The position numbers were made by a program, and so were the translations under genes. Of a stretch of 64,000 bases of DNA, positions 7,486-16,456 are shown one piece after another. This DNA comes from Egaibacter sp046050465 (GTDB lineage: Bacteria > Pseudomonadota > Gammaproteobacteria > Burkholderiales > Burkholderiaceae_C): the NCBI GenBank assembly GCA_046050465.1, contig JBJOPS010000050.1:62001-126000 (forward strand), read 5' to 3'. The notes under the pieces are model-generated. The model ran no database searches. It saw only the letters and a program-made list of their open reading frames with translations, and was not told the DNA's origin. Numbering within the stretch: the stretch's first letter is position 1; the number at the start of each line of letters is the position of its first letter.

Positions 7486-8745
7486 TCAACCCCTGACGTA
7501 ACGCGCCAGCGTCAGCCCTTCCATGCTGATATCTGGCGTGCGACCCGAGATCAGATCAGCCATCACGCGGCCCGTGCCGGCCGCCATGGTCCAGCCCAGC
7601 GTGCCGTGGCCAGTGGACAGATACAGATTCGGGTACGGCGTGTCACCCACCACGGGCGTGCCGTCCGGCGTCATGGGGCGAAGGCCGGTCCAGAATTGGG
7701 CCTGAGACACATCGCCACCGCGCGGAAACAGGTCGGTTGCCACGTGATTCAGCGTCTGGCGGCGTCCTTCGCGCAAGTCCAGGTTGTAGCCCGCCAGCTC
7801 GGCCGTGCCGCCCACACGGATACGGTCGCCCAGGCGCGTGACGGCCACCTTGTGCGTTTCGTCCATGATGGTGGACTCCGGTGCGAACTGTTTGTCCGTG
7901 ATGGGCAGCGTGATGGAGTAACCCTTGACCGGGTACACCGGGATGTGAATGCCCACGGGTTTGAGCAACAGCGGTGAGTAGCTGCCCAGCGCCACCACGT
8001 AGCGGTCTGCCGTCAACTCACCCACGTCGGTTCGCACGCCGGTGATGCGCTGGCCGTCGCTGGCGATGCCCTGAATGTTGACGCCATAACGAAACTTCAC
8101 GCCCAGGCCTTCCGCCAGTTTGGCGAGGTTTTGCGTGAACTTGAAGCAGTCGCCGGTCTCATCGCCCGGCAGGCGCAGCGCGCCGACGAACTTCTCTTTC
8201 ACCAGCGCCAGCGCGGGCTCCACCTTGATATAACCGCTCTGGTCCAGCAGCTCGAACGGCACCCCGTATTGTTTGAGGATGTCGATGTCCTTGCCTGTGC
8301 CGTCCAGCTGCTTTTGCGTGCGAAAGAGCTGCAGCGTGCCCTGCGTGCGCTGATCGTAGGCAATGCCGGTGTCGGCACGCAGCTCGCGCAGGCAGTCGCG
8401 GCTGTATTCGGCCAGGCGCACCATGCGACCCTTGTTCACCGCATACCGCGCCGCGGTGCAATTGCGCAGCATCGACGCACCCCAGCGCCACATGGCGGGG
8501 TCCAGCATCGGCCAGATCACCAGCGGGCTGTGCTGCATGAGCATCCACTTGATGGCCTTGAGCGGCACACCCGGCCCGGCCCATGGCGCGGAGTAACCCG
8601 GCGACACCTCGCCTGCGTTGGCATAGCTGGTTTCCAGCGCCGGGCCGATTTGACGGTCCACCACCGTCACCTGATGGCCCGACTTGGCCAGGTAATAGGC
8701 CGTGGTGGTGCCGATGACGCCGCTGCCCAGGATAAGGATGTTCAT
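7486..8745 (-). CDS. dadA: D-amino acid dehydrogenase small subunit
   Basis: A 419-residue FAD-dependent oxidoreductase. It has an N-terminal dinucleotide fold MNILILGSGVIGTTTAYYLA, the NAGEVSPGYSAPWAGPG block typical of DadA, and a C-terminal FWTGLRPMTPDGTPVVGDTP segment followed by STGHGTLGWTMAAGTGR. DadA oxidises D-alanine and other D-amino acids to 2-oxo acids and passes electrons to the respiratory chain at the inner membrane. Start chosen at the ATG at 8745, because the FAD motif begins directly there. No alanine racemase gene is adjacent, unlike the enterobacterial dadAX operon. Confidence 0.92.
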   Translation of the reverse strand: MNILILGSGVIGTTTAYYLAKSGHQVTVVDRQIGPALETSYANAGEVSPGYSAPWAGPGVPLKAIKWMLMQHSPLVIWPMLDPAMWRWGASMLRNCTAARYAVNKGRMVRLAEYSRDCLRELRADTGIAYDQRTQGTLQLFRTQKQLDGTGKDIDILKQYGVPFELLDQSGYIKVEPALALVKEKFVGALRLPGDETGDCFKFTQNLAKLAEGLGVKFRYGVNIQGIASDGQRITGVRTDVGELTADRYVVALGSYSPLLLKPVGIHIPVYPVKGYSITLPITDKQFAPESTIMDETHKVAVTRLGDRIRVGGTAELAGYNLDLREGRRQTLNHVATDLFPRGGDVSQAQFWTGLRPMTPDGTPVVGDTPYPNLYLSTGHGTLGWTMAAGTGRVMADLISGRTPDISMEGLTLARYVRG

Positions 8746-8916
8746 GGAGGTGAATCTTCCCATAAGCACATCTGATATGTTCAGTAATAGTTGATGATTT
8801 CTTCTAATACAGAGTGATGTGCGGATCGCGATGAATGACCGTTAACAGGCAGTCATCGGCGACGTGTTGTAGCATTACCGTCATCCTCTCATCCTCCCGC
8901 ATTCAGGTAAAGCCCC

Positions 8917-9339
8917 ATGTCCACGCTGCACCCTTTTCACCTCGCCTTTCCGGTTACATCTCTGGCCAAGGCCCGCGCGTTTTATGGCGAGCTGCTGGGC
9001 TGCCCGGAAGGCCGTTCGTCTGAAGACTGGGTAGATTTCAACTTCTTTGGCCACCAGATCGTGGCGCACCTCGCGCCCGGCGAGGCAGGCCACCACAACA
9101 CCAGCGCGGTGGACGGGCACAACGTGCCGGTGCGGCACTTTGGCATGGTGCTGTCCATGGACGAGTGGGATCAGCTGGCGGCCAAACTGCGCGCGGCCAA
9201 CACCCAGTTTGTGATTGAGCCACACATTCGTTTCAAAGGCCAAGTGGGTGAACAGGCCACGATGTTTTTTCTGGACCCTTGTGGCAACGCCGTGGAATTC
9301 AAGGCGTTTGCCGACCCGTCGCGCCTGTTTGCCAAATAG
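8917..9339 (+). CDS. VOC-superfamily (glyoxalase/dioxygenase fold) protein
   Basis: A 140-residue single-domain protein of the vicinal-oxygen-chelate fold. It starts with FHLAFPVTSLAKARAFYGEL, which carries the first metal histidine. A middle HFGMVL segment and the ending MFFLDPCGNAVEFKAF supply the other likely ligands (His and Glu). It stands alone between dadA (divergent) and a LysR gene (convergent). Such proteins may be dioxygenases, lyases or resistance proteins; no substrate can be inferred. Confidence 0.8.
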   Translation: MSTLHPFHLAFPVTSLAKARAFYGELLGCPEGRSSEDWVDFNFFGHQIVAHLAPGEAGHHNTSAVDGHNVPVRHFGMVLSMDEWDQLAAKLRAANTQFVIEPHIRFKGQVGEQATMFFLDPCGNAVEFKAFADPSRLFAK

Positions 9340-9362
9340 GCGCGTAACTCACCCCCGCCTGA

Positions 9363-10316
9363 TCACGCCAGCTGGTGAGCTTCCTGCAGGCAAGCCTGAA
9401 ACAGCCGCGTTGCCCGGGACGGCTGAGGTGAGCGGCGCAAAATGCCCAGAAAGCTGCATTCATACCGGAACAGCGATGGTTTGACGGCACGCATTTGGCC
9501 CAACCGCACAAAGCTGTCGGCGTAATGGTCCGGCAGAAAGCCCAGGAATTTGCCCGACAGGATCAGCGTGGCGATGGCCTCCTGGTCAAACGCCGTGGCC
9601 TTGCGCGGCATGCGCACCTGCTGGCTGATTTCCATATTGGGCGAGTGGTAGCCCAGCCCGGCAAACTGGTGGGCGCCCAGATCGCTCCATGCCAGGCGGT
9701 CGTTATCGGTAGCAAACAGCGGGTGTTGGGCGCCGCAATACAGCAGCATGGTCTCATCGAACAACGCGTCATATGTCAAGCTGTCCGAGCTGCGGTGGCC
9801 CGGGATAACACCCACCTGAAACTGCCCGTCGATCACGCCGCGCTCGATGGCGTTGATCGGGGCAATGTGCAGGTTCAGCGCGACATCGGGCGCACGTTCA
9901 CAAAACAGCGCGATGGCAGCGCCGATATGTGCCGCCGGGTTACTGGCGGTCTTGTCAAACAGCGCCACGTTGAGCTGGCCACCCATGCGGCGATGAATTT
10001 CGTCCACCCCGCTTCTGAACGCCTCGGTGGAAGCCAGCAGTTGCAGAGTCTGGGCGTAAATCTGCTCGCCCTCGGTGGTCAACGAAAAGCCGGCTCGCCC
10101 GCGGCGACACAGCGTGAGGCCCAGCCGGGTTTCCAGGTCCTTCACATGGCGGCTGACGGTGGAGGTGCCAATGTTCAGCTCCAGTTCAGCCGCCGCCATG
10201 CCGCCACAGTCCACCACCGACTTGAACACCCGCAGCAGGCGCAAATCCATATCGCCCAGCTGGCCCAGCACGGCATGGCTTTTAGGCTGAACAGGAATGG
10301 CAGGGTTTACTTTCAT
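9363..10316 (-). CDS. LysR-family transcriptional regulator
   Basis: A 317-residue LysR regulator with the N-terminal HTH LLRVFKSVVDCGGMAAAELE followed by STVSRHVKDLETRLGLTLC (about residues 26-70) and a periplasmic-binding-like effector domain behind it. The ATG at 10316 gives a somewhat long N-terminus; an internal ATG at about codon 23 (MDLRLL) is a possible alternative. It is divergent from the omega-aminotransferase gene with about 100 bases between them, the usual arrangement for a LysR regulator and its target. The gap is AT-rich around 10340-10355, a plausible binding and promoter region. Confidence 0.9.
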   Translation of the reverse strand: MKVNPAIPVQPKSHAVLGQLGDMDLRLLRVFKSVVDCGGMAAAELELNIGTSTVSRHVKDLETRLGLTLCRRGRAGFSLTTEGEQIYAQTLQLLASTEAFRSGVDEIHRRMGGQLNVALFDKTASNPAAHIGAAIALFCERAPDVALNLHIAPINAIERGVIDGQFQVGVIPGHRSSDSLTYDALFDETMLLYCGAQHPLFATDNDRLAWSDLGAHQFAGLGYHSPNMEISQQVRMPRKATAFDQEAIATLILSGKFLGFLPDHYADSFVRLGQMRAVKPSLFRYECSFLGILRRSPQPSRATRLFQACLQEAHQLA

Positions 10317-10417
10317 AAATACGCAACTGAATAGTGATATTTAAACATTTATAAGAGTAACAGACCTGCCCACAATGCACTTTTGCTGACCTACACCCGC
10401 CCGACCGGAGACCCGCC

Positions 10418-11776
10418 ATGAACCTGAACGACGCACAGCACCTGAGCCCCGCCAAAGCCCCCCGAAAGGACGCCGCATTTCTGGAAGCTCACTGGATGCC
10501 TTACACGGGCAACCGTGATTTCAAGGCCAATCCGCGGCTGATGGCCAGCGCGCAGGGCTGTTACTACACCGATGTGGACGGCCGCAAGATTCTGGACGGT
10601 TTATCGGGCTTGTGGTGCTGCGGTCTGGGCCACGCCCGGCCCGAGCTGATTGAAGCCGCGAGCCGCCAGATGGCCACGCTGGACTACTCGCCAGCATTTC
10701 AGTACGGCCATGAACTGTCTTTCGAACTTGCCAACAAAATCAAGGAGCTCACGCCCGCCGGGCTGGACTATGTGTTCTTCACCGGTTCGGGTTCGGAATC
10801 GGCCGACACGTCTTTGAAGATGGCGCGTGCTTACTGGCGCACCAAGGGTCAGGCCAGCAAGACGCGGTTCATCGGGCGCGAAAAGGGCTATCACGGCGTC
10901 AACTTTGGCGGCATTTCGGTGGGCGGCCTTGTGGCCAACCGCAAGGCATTTGGTCAGGGCATTGAAGCCGACCACCTGCCCCACACCCAGCTCGCCAAAA
11001 ATGCGTTTTCCCGCGGCATGCCCACACAGGGCGTGGAGCTGGCCGACGAGTTGCTGAGAATGATTGCGTTGCACGACGCATCCAACATTGCGGCCGTGAT
11101 TGTGGAGCCGTTCTCCGGCTCGGCCGGCGTGGTGATCCCGCCCGTTGGCTACCTGCAGCGCCTGCGCGAGATCTGCACCGCCAACAACATCCTGCTGATT
11201 TTTGATGAAGTCATCACCGGCTTCGGCCGCTGCGGGGCCTACACCGGTGCAGAAGCTTTCGGCGTGACGCCCGACATCATGAACGTGGCCAAGCAGATCA
11301 CCAACGGCACACAACCACTGGGTGCCGTGATCGCCAAAAAGGAAATCTACGACACCTTCATGGCGGCAGGCGGCCCGGAGTACATGCTGGAGTTTGCCCA
11401 TGGCTACACCTACTCGGCCCACCCGGTTGCCTGCGCCGTGGGCATGGCTGCGCTGGACGTGCTGGTGAAGGAAGACATGATCAACCGCGTGAAGAACCTG
11501 TCGCCCTACTTTGAGCAGGCCGTGCACAGCCTCAAGGGCACCAGACACATCACCGACATCCGCAACTTCGGTCTGGCTGCCGGCATCACCATTGACGCCC
11601 TGCCCGGCGAGCCCGCCCGCCGGCCATATGAGATCGCGATGAAGTGCCTGAAGAAAGGCTTCTATGTTCGTTACGGTGGTGACACCATCCAGCTGGCGCC
11701 ACCGTTCATTATTGGAAAACCCGAGATCGACGACCTGATCTGTGCGTTAGGCGAGGCATTAAACGAAACCGCCTGA
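10418..11776 (+). CDS. Class III aminotransferase, omega-amino acid:pyruvate type
   Basis: A 452-residue PLP enzyme of aminotransferase class III. Motifs include the LSGLWCCGLGHARPE entry, FFTGSGSESADTSLKMARAY (phosphate-binding loop), FDEVITGFGRCG with the cofactor-contacting aspartate, and NVAKQITNG with the PLP lysine. The closest match by eye is beta-alanine:pyruvate transaminase, which moves the amino group of beta-alanine or other omega-amino acids onto pyruvate. An RBS (CGGAGA) precedes the ATG. It is divergent from the LysR gene, which probably regulates it. Confidence 0.9.
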   Translation: MNLNDAQHLSPAKAPRKDAAFLEAHWMPYTGNRDFKANPRLMASAQGCYYTDVDGRKILDGLSGLWCCGLGHARPELIEAASRQMATLDYSPAFQYGHELSFELANKIKELTPAGLDYVFFTGSGSESADTSLKMARAYWRTKGQASKTRFIGREKGYHGVNFGGISVGGLVANRKAFGQGIEADHLPHTQLAKNAFSRGMPTQGVELADELLRMIALHDASNIAAVIVEPFSGSAGVVIPPVGYLQRLREICTANNILLIFDEVITGFGRCGAYTGAEAFGVTPDIMNVAKQITNGTQPLGAVIAKKEIYDTFMAAGGPEYMLEFAHGYTYSAHPVACAVGMAALDVLVKEDMINRVKNLSPYFEQAVHSLKGTRHITDIRNFGLAAGITIDALPGEPARRPYEIAMKCLKKGFYVRYGGDTIQLAPPFIIGKPEIDDLICALGEALNETA

Positions 11777-11849
11777 CGCAGACTGACTGTTCCCGATACA
11801 CAAGACCCCGCCAGCGCCCTGACAGTCATTGGACATGCAGAGTGGCACT

Positions 11850-12698
11850 CTAGTGGGCGGACAAGGCCCTGTTGGCCGGTGGTATGCGCTCGTTCATCCA
11901 GCGATTGAGGTCCAGCCACATCTGGCGCATCTCGGCATCCAGGGGTGTGCGCCCGGCATTCGGCAATTCAATCGTCACCACCGGCACCCCTTTATGCACG
12001 CCACCGTAGTTTCCCAGCGACCCGGGGAAGATGCCGACCTGATCAAGGTACAACCGCCCCAGCCTGCTGGGCGGGACCGAGGGGCCATCGAAGTCCAGCA
12101 CACCGTAAGGCGCATGGATGCTGACTATCAGATCAGGCTTGAAACTGTCCATCTGTTCGTGCAGAAAGCGTGCCTCGGGCTCGGATAGCGGGGTGCGGCC
12201 AGGCCATCGGCGCGGGTCTTTGCGGGTTCGCTTTTCCCAATAAGCATTGGCATCACGAAGCCAGTTTGGCGTCGGGAAGTTGCGGTTCAGGTCAACGCCA
12301 TTGGCATTGACACGCTGGGGTGGAGTGGTCATCAGACCATCCGGGTTCAGTGCAGGAATGAAGCGCCAGTGAACCGGGTTAAGCGTGTCAGAGGGCGGCA
12401 CGGTGGCCAGCTTGATCCAGTGAAATGCCATGGATGCAGATGACAACTCGTCGCCGTGAATGCCCCCCACCACCAGAACCCGCAACCGGGCATCACCCGG
12501 CTTGACGTCGCGTACCAGCAGTGGCCGCCCGCGAACCGACCGCACATCACCTGGCTGCAATTGTGCAAATTCACATAACGCCCGGTTGATATTCGGTAAT
12601 CGCACGACAAACTCGTCACAATGTCTCGGGAACTGGGCCCGTGCTGCCATGCACAGGCAGCACGCGCAGAGAAAGGCAAACAAGCGGGTGATTGTCAT
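11850..12698 (-). CDS. Secreted M14-family zinc carboxypeptidase (MpaA-like)
   Basis: A 282-residue protein with a signal peptide (hydrophobic LFAFLCACCLCMAARAQ, likely cleaved after ARA). A carboxypeptidase A-type fold follows: zinc ligands in GGIHGDELS (HxxE), the ALNPDG and DLNRNFPTP blocks, a third ligand in VSIHAPYG, and a late glutamate in VVTIELPNAG. This resembles the murein-peptide amidase MpaA, which trims cell-wall tripeptides, but with export to the periplasm. It converges on the aminotransferase gene. Specificity is not proven. Confidence 0.82.
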   Translation of the reverse strand: MTITRLFAFLCACCLCMAARAQFPRHCDEFVVRLPNINRALCEFAQLQPGDVRSVRGRPLLVRDVKPGDARLRVLVVGGIHGDELSSASMAFHWIKLATVPPSDTLNPVHWRFIPALNPDGLMTTPPQRVNANGVDLNRNFPTPNWLRDANAYWEKRTRKDPRRWPGRTPLSEPEARFLHEQMDSFKPDLIVSIHAPYGVLDFDGPSVPPSRLGRLYLDQVGIFPGSLGNYGGVHKGVPVVTIELPNAGRTPLDAEMRQMWLDLNRWMNERIPPANRALSAH

Positions 12699-12876
12699 TG
12701 CGCCATTTTATGAGCCATGAAATATCAGTCATGTCTCAACGTTTTTCAATGGGGCGCGATCTGTCGAGGCTTCGAAACCGGGGATGTGCGGGTTGATTTT
12801 TATGGCGGTTTTGGCCTCAGGCCCTTGGGACTGTGTGTGCCCCACTTCTACCGTGCGACCGCCAAACGGATTGCAA

Positions 12877-15870
12877 TCAGGTTAAATGATTGCCAACAAT
12901 ACCGGCCAGCTCAAACATCGTCACCTGCGATTTGCCAAACACCGCCAGCAGCTTGGCATCTGCATTGATGGCGCGTTTGTTGGTGGCGTCCTGCAGGTTG
13001 TTGGCCTTGATGTAGTTCCACAGCTTTTTGATCACCTCGGTGCGGGCAACAGCGTCACTGCCAATCACGGCCGCCAGTGCCGGGCTGGGTTGCTTGCCGC
13101 TGGCCGCCGTGGTCTTGCGCGGTGCTTTGGGCTTGGCTACTTTGGCTGCAGCCTTCTTTGCAGGCATTTTTTTGCCCGTAGCCCCCGTAGAATATGCGTT
13201 AGTAGCTATTTTTTTTGTAGCAGATGGTGTTTTTGCGGAGGTTGAAGCAGTTTTCGCGGCCGTTTTACGCGGCGGGAATTTGCTGGGTGCAAATTCAAAG
13301 TTCACCTTGCCTGCTTCGGCATCCCAGGCCAGCATGGCCTTGAAGCCACGGCGCGTGCGCATGGAGACAAACTTGTCCAGCAGATCGGTTTTGCCGGTTG
13401 CCAGCAGCTTGGTCATCTGCGCGCGCTCAATCGGCTGTTGCAAGATGATCTGGCCGCTCTTGAAATCGCAACCGGGTGTGGGCTGTGCCATGGTGGGAAC
13501 AGACTTGTTGCAGACATAGTTTTTGCCATGCTCAAAGACCATGCCGCCAGCGGCATTTCCAGCTCCAGCGCCGCACTTGGGGCAGTTGCCCAGGGGCTCT
13601 TTGCCGCTGAAGTCAATCAGCTCGCCGGATTCTTCGCCAGCCTTGTCGTCACCAAAGTCGAACTCCAGTTTGTAGTTCTTGGCTTCGTCGTCATACTTGA
13701 TGACCATTTCCGCTACAAACGGCCAGCCGGCCTTGGAGCGGAACCCATCCAGCGGCCCGATATGCTTGTCGCGCAGGAACTGCTCCACCTCGGCTACCTC
13801 AAAGGTGCGGCCGGCAGGTGTTTTGCCGAATGAAAAACCGCAACCCTCTTCAGTACCGGTTTTGCCCGTGCAGGTATACCGACGGTAATTTTCTTTAACG
13901 ATGCCACCACAATTCGGACACGGAGCGGTCAACGTGGCGTAGTCGCCAGGGATGGTGTCGCGGTCGTATTCCTTGGCCTTCTTGACCATGCGCTCGGTCA
14001 TGGCGGCAATCTCGGCCATGAAGGTTTCGCGCTTGAGTTTGCCGTGCTCCATCTGGTTGAGTTTGTATTCCCACTCGCCGGTGAGTTCGGCTTTGGAGAG
14101 CTCTTCGACACCCAGACCACGCAGCAGCGTCATCAGCTGGAAGGCTTTGGCGGTGGGAATCAGCTCGCGGCCTTCGCGCAGCATGTATTTCTCGGCAATC
14201 AAGCCTTCGATAATGCTGGAGCGGGTGGCTGGTGTGCCCAGGCCCTTTTCCTGCATGGCTTCGCGCAGCTCGTCGTCTTCCACGGTCTTGCCGGCACCCT
14301 CCATGGCGCCCAGCAGTGTGGCTTCTGAGTAGCGGGCAGGGGGACGGGTTTTCAGGCCCTTGGGTTCCACGGAGTCGGTTTTAACCTTTTCGCCGGATGC
14401 AACGGGTACCAAGCTTTGGCCTTTGTCGCCGTCTTTGGCGTCAGCCACTTCTTCAGCAGCTTCCTTGCCGTAAATCGCCAGCCAACCCGGTTTGACCAGC
14501 ACCTTGCCCTCGGTCTTGAAGTTGTGGTTTGCAGCGGTTGTGATCCGCGTTGTCACCTGGTATTCGGCACTGGGGAAGAACACCGCCATGAAGCGGCGCA
14601 CCACCAGGTCATAAATCTTTTGTTCTGCCTCAGACAGGCCAGAGGGCGCCTGTAGAGTAGGGATGATGGCAAAGTGATCACTCACCTTGGCGTTGTCAAA
14701 AATTCGCCGGGAAGGTTTGACGTAGTTGCCCTTGATCGCCGTAGCCGCAAAAGGGGCCAGATGCTTCATGCCACTATTCGAAAGCATGGCAAATGTGTCC
14801 TTGACCACGGGTACGTAGTCTTCTGGCAACGCGCGCGAATCAGTTCGCGGGTAAGTCAGGGCCTTGTGGCGCTCGTACAGGCTTTGCGCGATGGACAGCG
14901 TAGTTTTGGCAGAAAAACCAAACTTGCCGTTGGCCTCGCGCTGCAATGAGGTCAAATCAAACAGCAGGGGCGATGCCTGCGTGGTGGGCTTGCTTTCTTC
15001 GGTAACGGTGGCGCTTTGACCGCGCACGGCATCGGCAATGGCCTGTGCTTCACGCTGCGTCCAGACGCGATCAGCCTTCTTCTCGCTGTCCTCGGCGTCT
15101 TTCTTCCACTTCGGGTCAAACCATTTGGCGGGGTACTCTCCGGCCTGCGCCTTGAAGCTGGCATGAATTTCCCAGTAGTCGCGGCTGAGAAAAGAGCGGA
15201 TCTGCTCCTCGCGCTCCACCACCACCGACAACGTGGGCGTCTGCACGCGCCCCACCGTGGTCAGGAAGAAGCCGCCATCACGCGAGTTAAAGGCAGTCAT
15301 GGCGCGCGTGCCGTTGATGCCCACCAGCCAGTCGGCCTCGCTGCGGCAGCGTGCGGCATCGGCCAGGGGCTGCATTTGTTTGTCCGTACGCAGTGCACCA
15401 AAGCCATCGCGAATGGCCTGCGGGGTCATCGACTGCAACCACAGGCGGCTGACGGGCTTGCCCAGGGGCTTGGCGCCACCCGCATACTGCTCGATCAGGC
15501 GGAAGATCAACTCGCCTTCGCGGCCCGCGTCACAAGCGTTCACAAGCTTGTCCACGTCCTTGCGTTTGGCCAGCTTGACCACGGCATTCAGGCGCGTCTT
15601 GGTCTTGTCCACGGGTTTCAAGTCAAAGTGCGGCGGGATCACCGGCAGGTTGGCAAAGCTCCACTTGCCGCGTTTGACGTCAAACTCCTGCGGGGCCTGA
15701 ATCTCCACCAGGTGCCCCACGGCGCTGGAGACAACATAGGAGTCGCTCTCAAAGTACTCGTCGTGTTTTTCGAACTTGCCAGCTGTAGGTGTGAGTGCCC
15801 GCACGATGTCTTGAGCAACCGACGGCTTTTCTGCAATGACCAAAGTTTTACCGGAGACTACGTTTTTCAT
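12877..15870 (-). CDS. topB: DNA topoisomerase III fused to a C-terminal SWIB domain
   Basis: A 997-residue type IA topoisomerase. It has an N-terminal Toprim domain (LVIAEKPSVAQDIVRAL and ACDAGREGELIFRLIEQ), the catalytic tyrosine in ALTYPRTDSRALPEDY near residue 340, and two C-terminal C4 zinc-ribbon-like segments starting CPNCGG and CPKCGAG. An Ala/Lys-rich linker resembling a histone H1 tail follows (about residues 860-925), then a SWIB/MDM2 domain ending the protein, with RTEVIKKLWNYIKANNLQD and the final MFELAGIVGNHL. The enzyme relaxes and decatenates DNA. The start at ATG 15870 puts the Toprim lysine at the expected place. A 66-nt repeat copy is embedded in the linker. It is divergent from a SET-domain gene. 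Confidence 0.93.
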   Translation of the reverse strand: MKNVVSGKTLVIAEKPSVAQDIVRALTPTAGKFEKHDEYFESDSYVVSSAVGHLVEIQAPQEFDVKRGKWSFANLPVIPPHFDLKPVDKTKTRLNAVVKLAKRKDVDKLVNACDAGREGELIFRLIEQYAGGAKPLGKPVSRLWLQSMTPQAIRDGFGALRTDKQMQPLADAARCRSEADWLVGINGTRAMTAFNSRDGGFFLTTVGRVQTPTLSVVVEREEQIRSFLSRDYWEIHASFKAQAGEYPAKWFDPKWKKDAEDSEKKADRVWTQREAQAIADAVRGQSATVTEESKPTTQASPLLFDLTSLQREANGKFGFSAKTTLSIAQSLYERHKALTYPRTDSRALPEDYVPVVKDTFAMLSNSGMKHLAPFAATAIKGNYVKPSRRIFDNAKVSDHFAIIPTLQAPSGLSEAEQKIYDLVVRRFMAVFFPSAEYQVTTRITTAANHNFKTEGKVLVKPGWLAIYGKEAAEEVADAKDGDKGQSLVPVASGEKVKTDSVEPKGLKTRPPARYSEATLLGAMEGAGKTVEDDELREAMQEKGLGTPATRSSIIEGLIAEKYMLREGRELIPTAKAFQLMTLLRGLGVEELSKAELTGEWEYKLNQMEHGKLKRETFMAEIAAMTERMVKKAKEYDRDTIPGDYATLTAPCPNCGGIVKENYRRYTCTGKTGTEEGCGFSFGKTPAGRTFEVAEVEQFLRDKHIGPLDGFRSKAGWPFVAEMVIKYDDEAKNYKLEFDFGDDKAGEESGELIDFSGKEPLGNCPKCGAGAGNAAGGMVFEHGKNYVCNKSVPTMAQPTPGCDFKSGQIILQQPIERAQMTKLLATGKTDLLDKFVSMRTRRGFKAMLAWDAEAGKVNFEFAPSKFPPRKTAAKTASTSAKTPSATKKIATNAYSTGATGKKMPAKKAAAKVAKPKAPRKTTAASGKQPSPALAAVIGSDAVARTEVIKKLWNYIKANNLQDATNKRAINADAKLLAVFGKSQVTMFELAGIVGNHLT
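13157..13222 (-). repeat. 66-nt dispersed repeat, copy R2, inside topB
   Basis: Read on the minus strand it aligns gap-free with the family: GCTAC/TAGCTACT, CGCATATT and TACGGGGGCTA are recognisable. It lies wholly inside topB, in frame, and encodes about residues 883-905 of the Lys-rich linker just before the SWIB domain. Confidence 0.75.
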
Positions 15871-15891
15871 CTGACTACAATCCAGTTCTCT

Positions 15892-15957
15892 CGCGTGCGC
15901 GCAGGCGCACACATGCATGCGCGGGCGCGCACCTGCGCGCGCCCATACGAGTTCACA
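15892..15957. other. Alternating purine-pyrimidine tract in the topB/SET divergent gap
   Basis: This stretch is almost entirely alternating CG/CA/TG steps, for example CGCGTGCGCGCA and GCGCACACATGCATGCGCG, interrupted only by a few GG or CC steps. Such sequence is prone to left-handed Z-DNA under negative supercoiling. It occupies most of the 105-base gap between topB and the SET gene, where both promoters must lie. No clear -35/-10 pair is visible. Confidence 0.6.
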
Positions 15958-15975
15958 TTACCAAATTTTTCAGCC

Positions 15976-16452
15976 GTGTCCAAAAAAGCCTCATTTTCAG
16001 ATAACCGCCGTATTCAAACCCGCCGCTCTGGCGTGCATGGTAAGGGCGTTTTCGCAGTGCAGGACCTGGCTGAAGGTGAAGTCATTATTGAATATGTGGG
16101 CGAGATCATCAGCTGGCCCGAGGCCCTTCGCCGCCATCCACACGATCCCAAGGACCCCAACCACACGTTTTATTTTCACATTGATGCGAAAAACGTCATC
16201 GATGCCAAGCATGGTGGCAACTCCTCGCGCTGGATCAACCACGCCTGTGCACCCAACTGCGAAGCCGACGAAGAAGGCGGCCGCGTGTTCATCAAGGCCC
16301 TTCGCAACATCAAGGCCGGCGAAGAGTTGAATTACGACTACGGCCTGATCATCGACGAGCGCTACACGCCCAAACTCAAGGCTGAATATCCCTGCTGGTG
16401 CGGTGCCAAGACCTGCCGTGGCACCCTGCTGGCGCCCAAGCGGGGTCGTTGA
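15976..16452 (+). CDS. SET-domain lysine methyltransferase
   Basis: A 158-residue protein that is almost only a SET domain: the HGKGVFAVQDLAEGEVIIEY entry with the GEI motif, the SAM-binding and catalytic INHACAPNCEA block, ELNYDYG with the catalytic tyrosines, and a post-SET-like ending YPCWCGAKTCRGTLL with three cysteines. SET enzymes use S-adenosylmethionine to methylate protein lysines; in bacteria the targets are mostly unknown. The chosen start is a GTG at 15976 (peptide MSKKASFSDN); an in-frame ATG at 15913 would add an Arg/Ala-rich segment read from the purine-pyrimidine tract and is less likely. It is divergent from topB-SWIB and five bases upstream of birA. Confidence 0.87.
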   Translation: MSKKASFSDNRRIQTRRSGVHGKGVFAVQDLAEGEVIIEYVGEIISWPEALRRHPHDPKDPNHTFYFHIDAKNVIDAKHGGNSSRWINHACAPNCEADEEGGRVFIKALRNIKAGEELNYDYGLIIDERYTPKLKAEYPCWCGAKTCRGTLLAPKRGR

Positions 16453-16456
16453 GCGC

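Noticed and set aside
11784..11828. TGACTGT/ACAGTCA inverted repeat after the aminotransferase gene
   Set aside because: A 7-bp stem with a loop of about 31 bases and no T-tract is too weak to call a terminator.
12717..12968. Small open frame (83 codons) between the M14 peptidase and topB
   Set aside because: It runs into the 3' end of topB on the other strand, has no good RBS and no recognisable features.
15016..15975. In-frame extension of the SET gene about 960 bases upstream
   Set aside because: It lies antisense to topB, and SET homology begins only after 15976. The extension has no recognisable domain.
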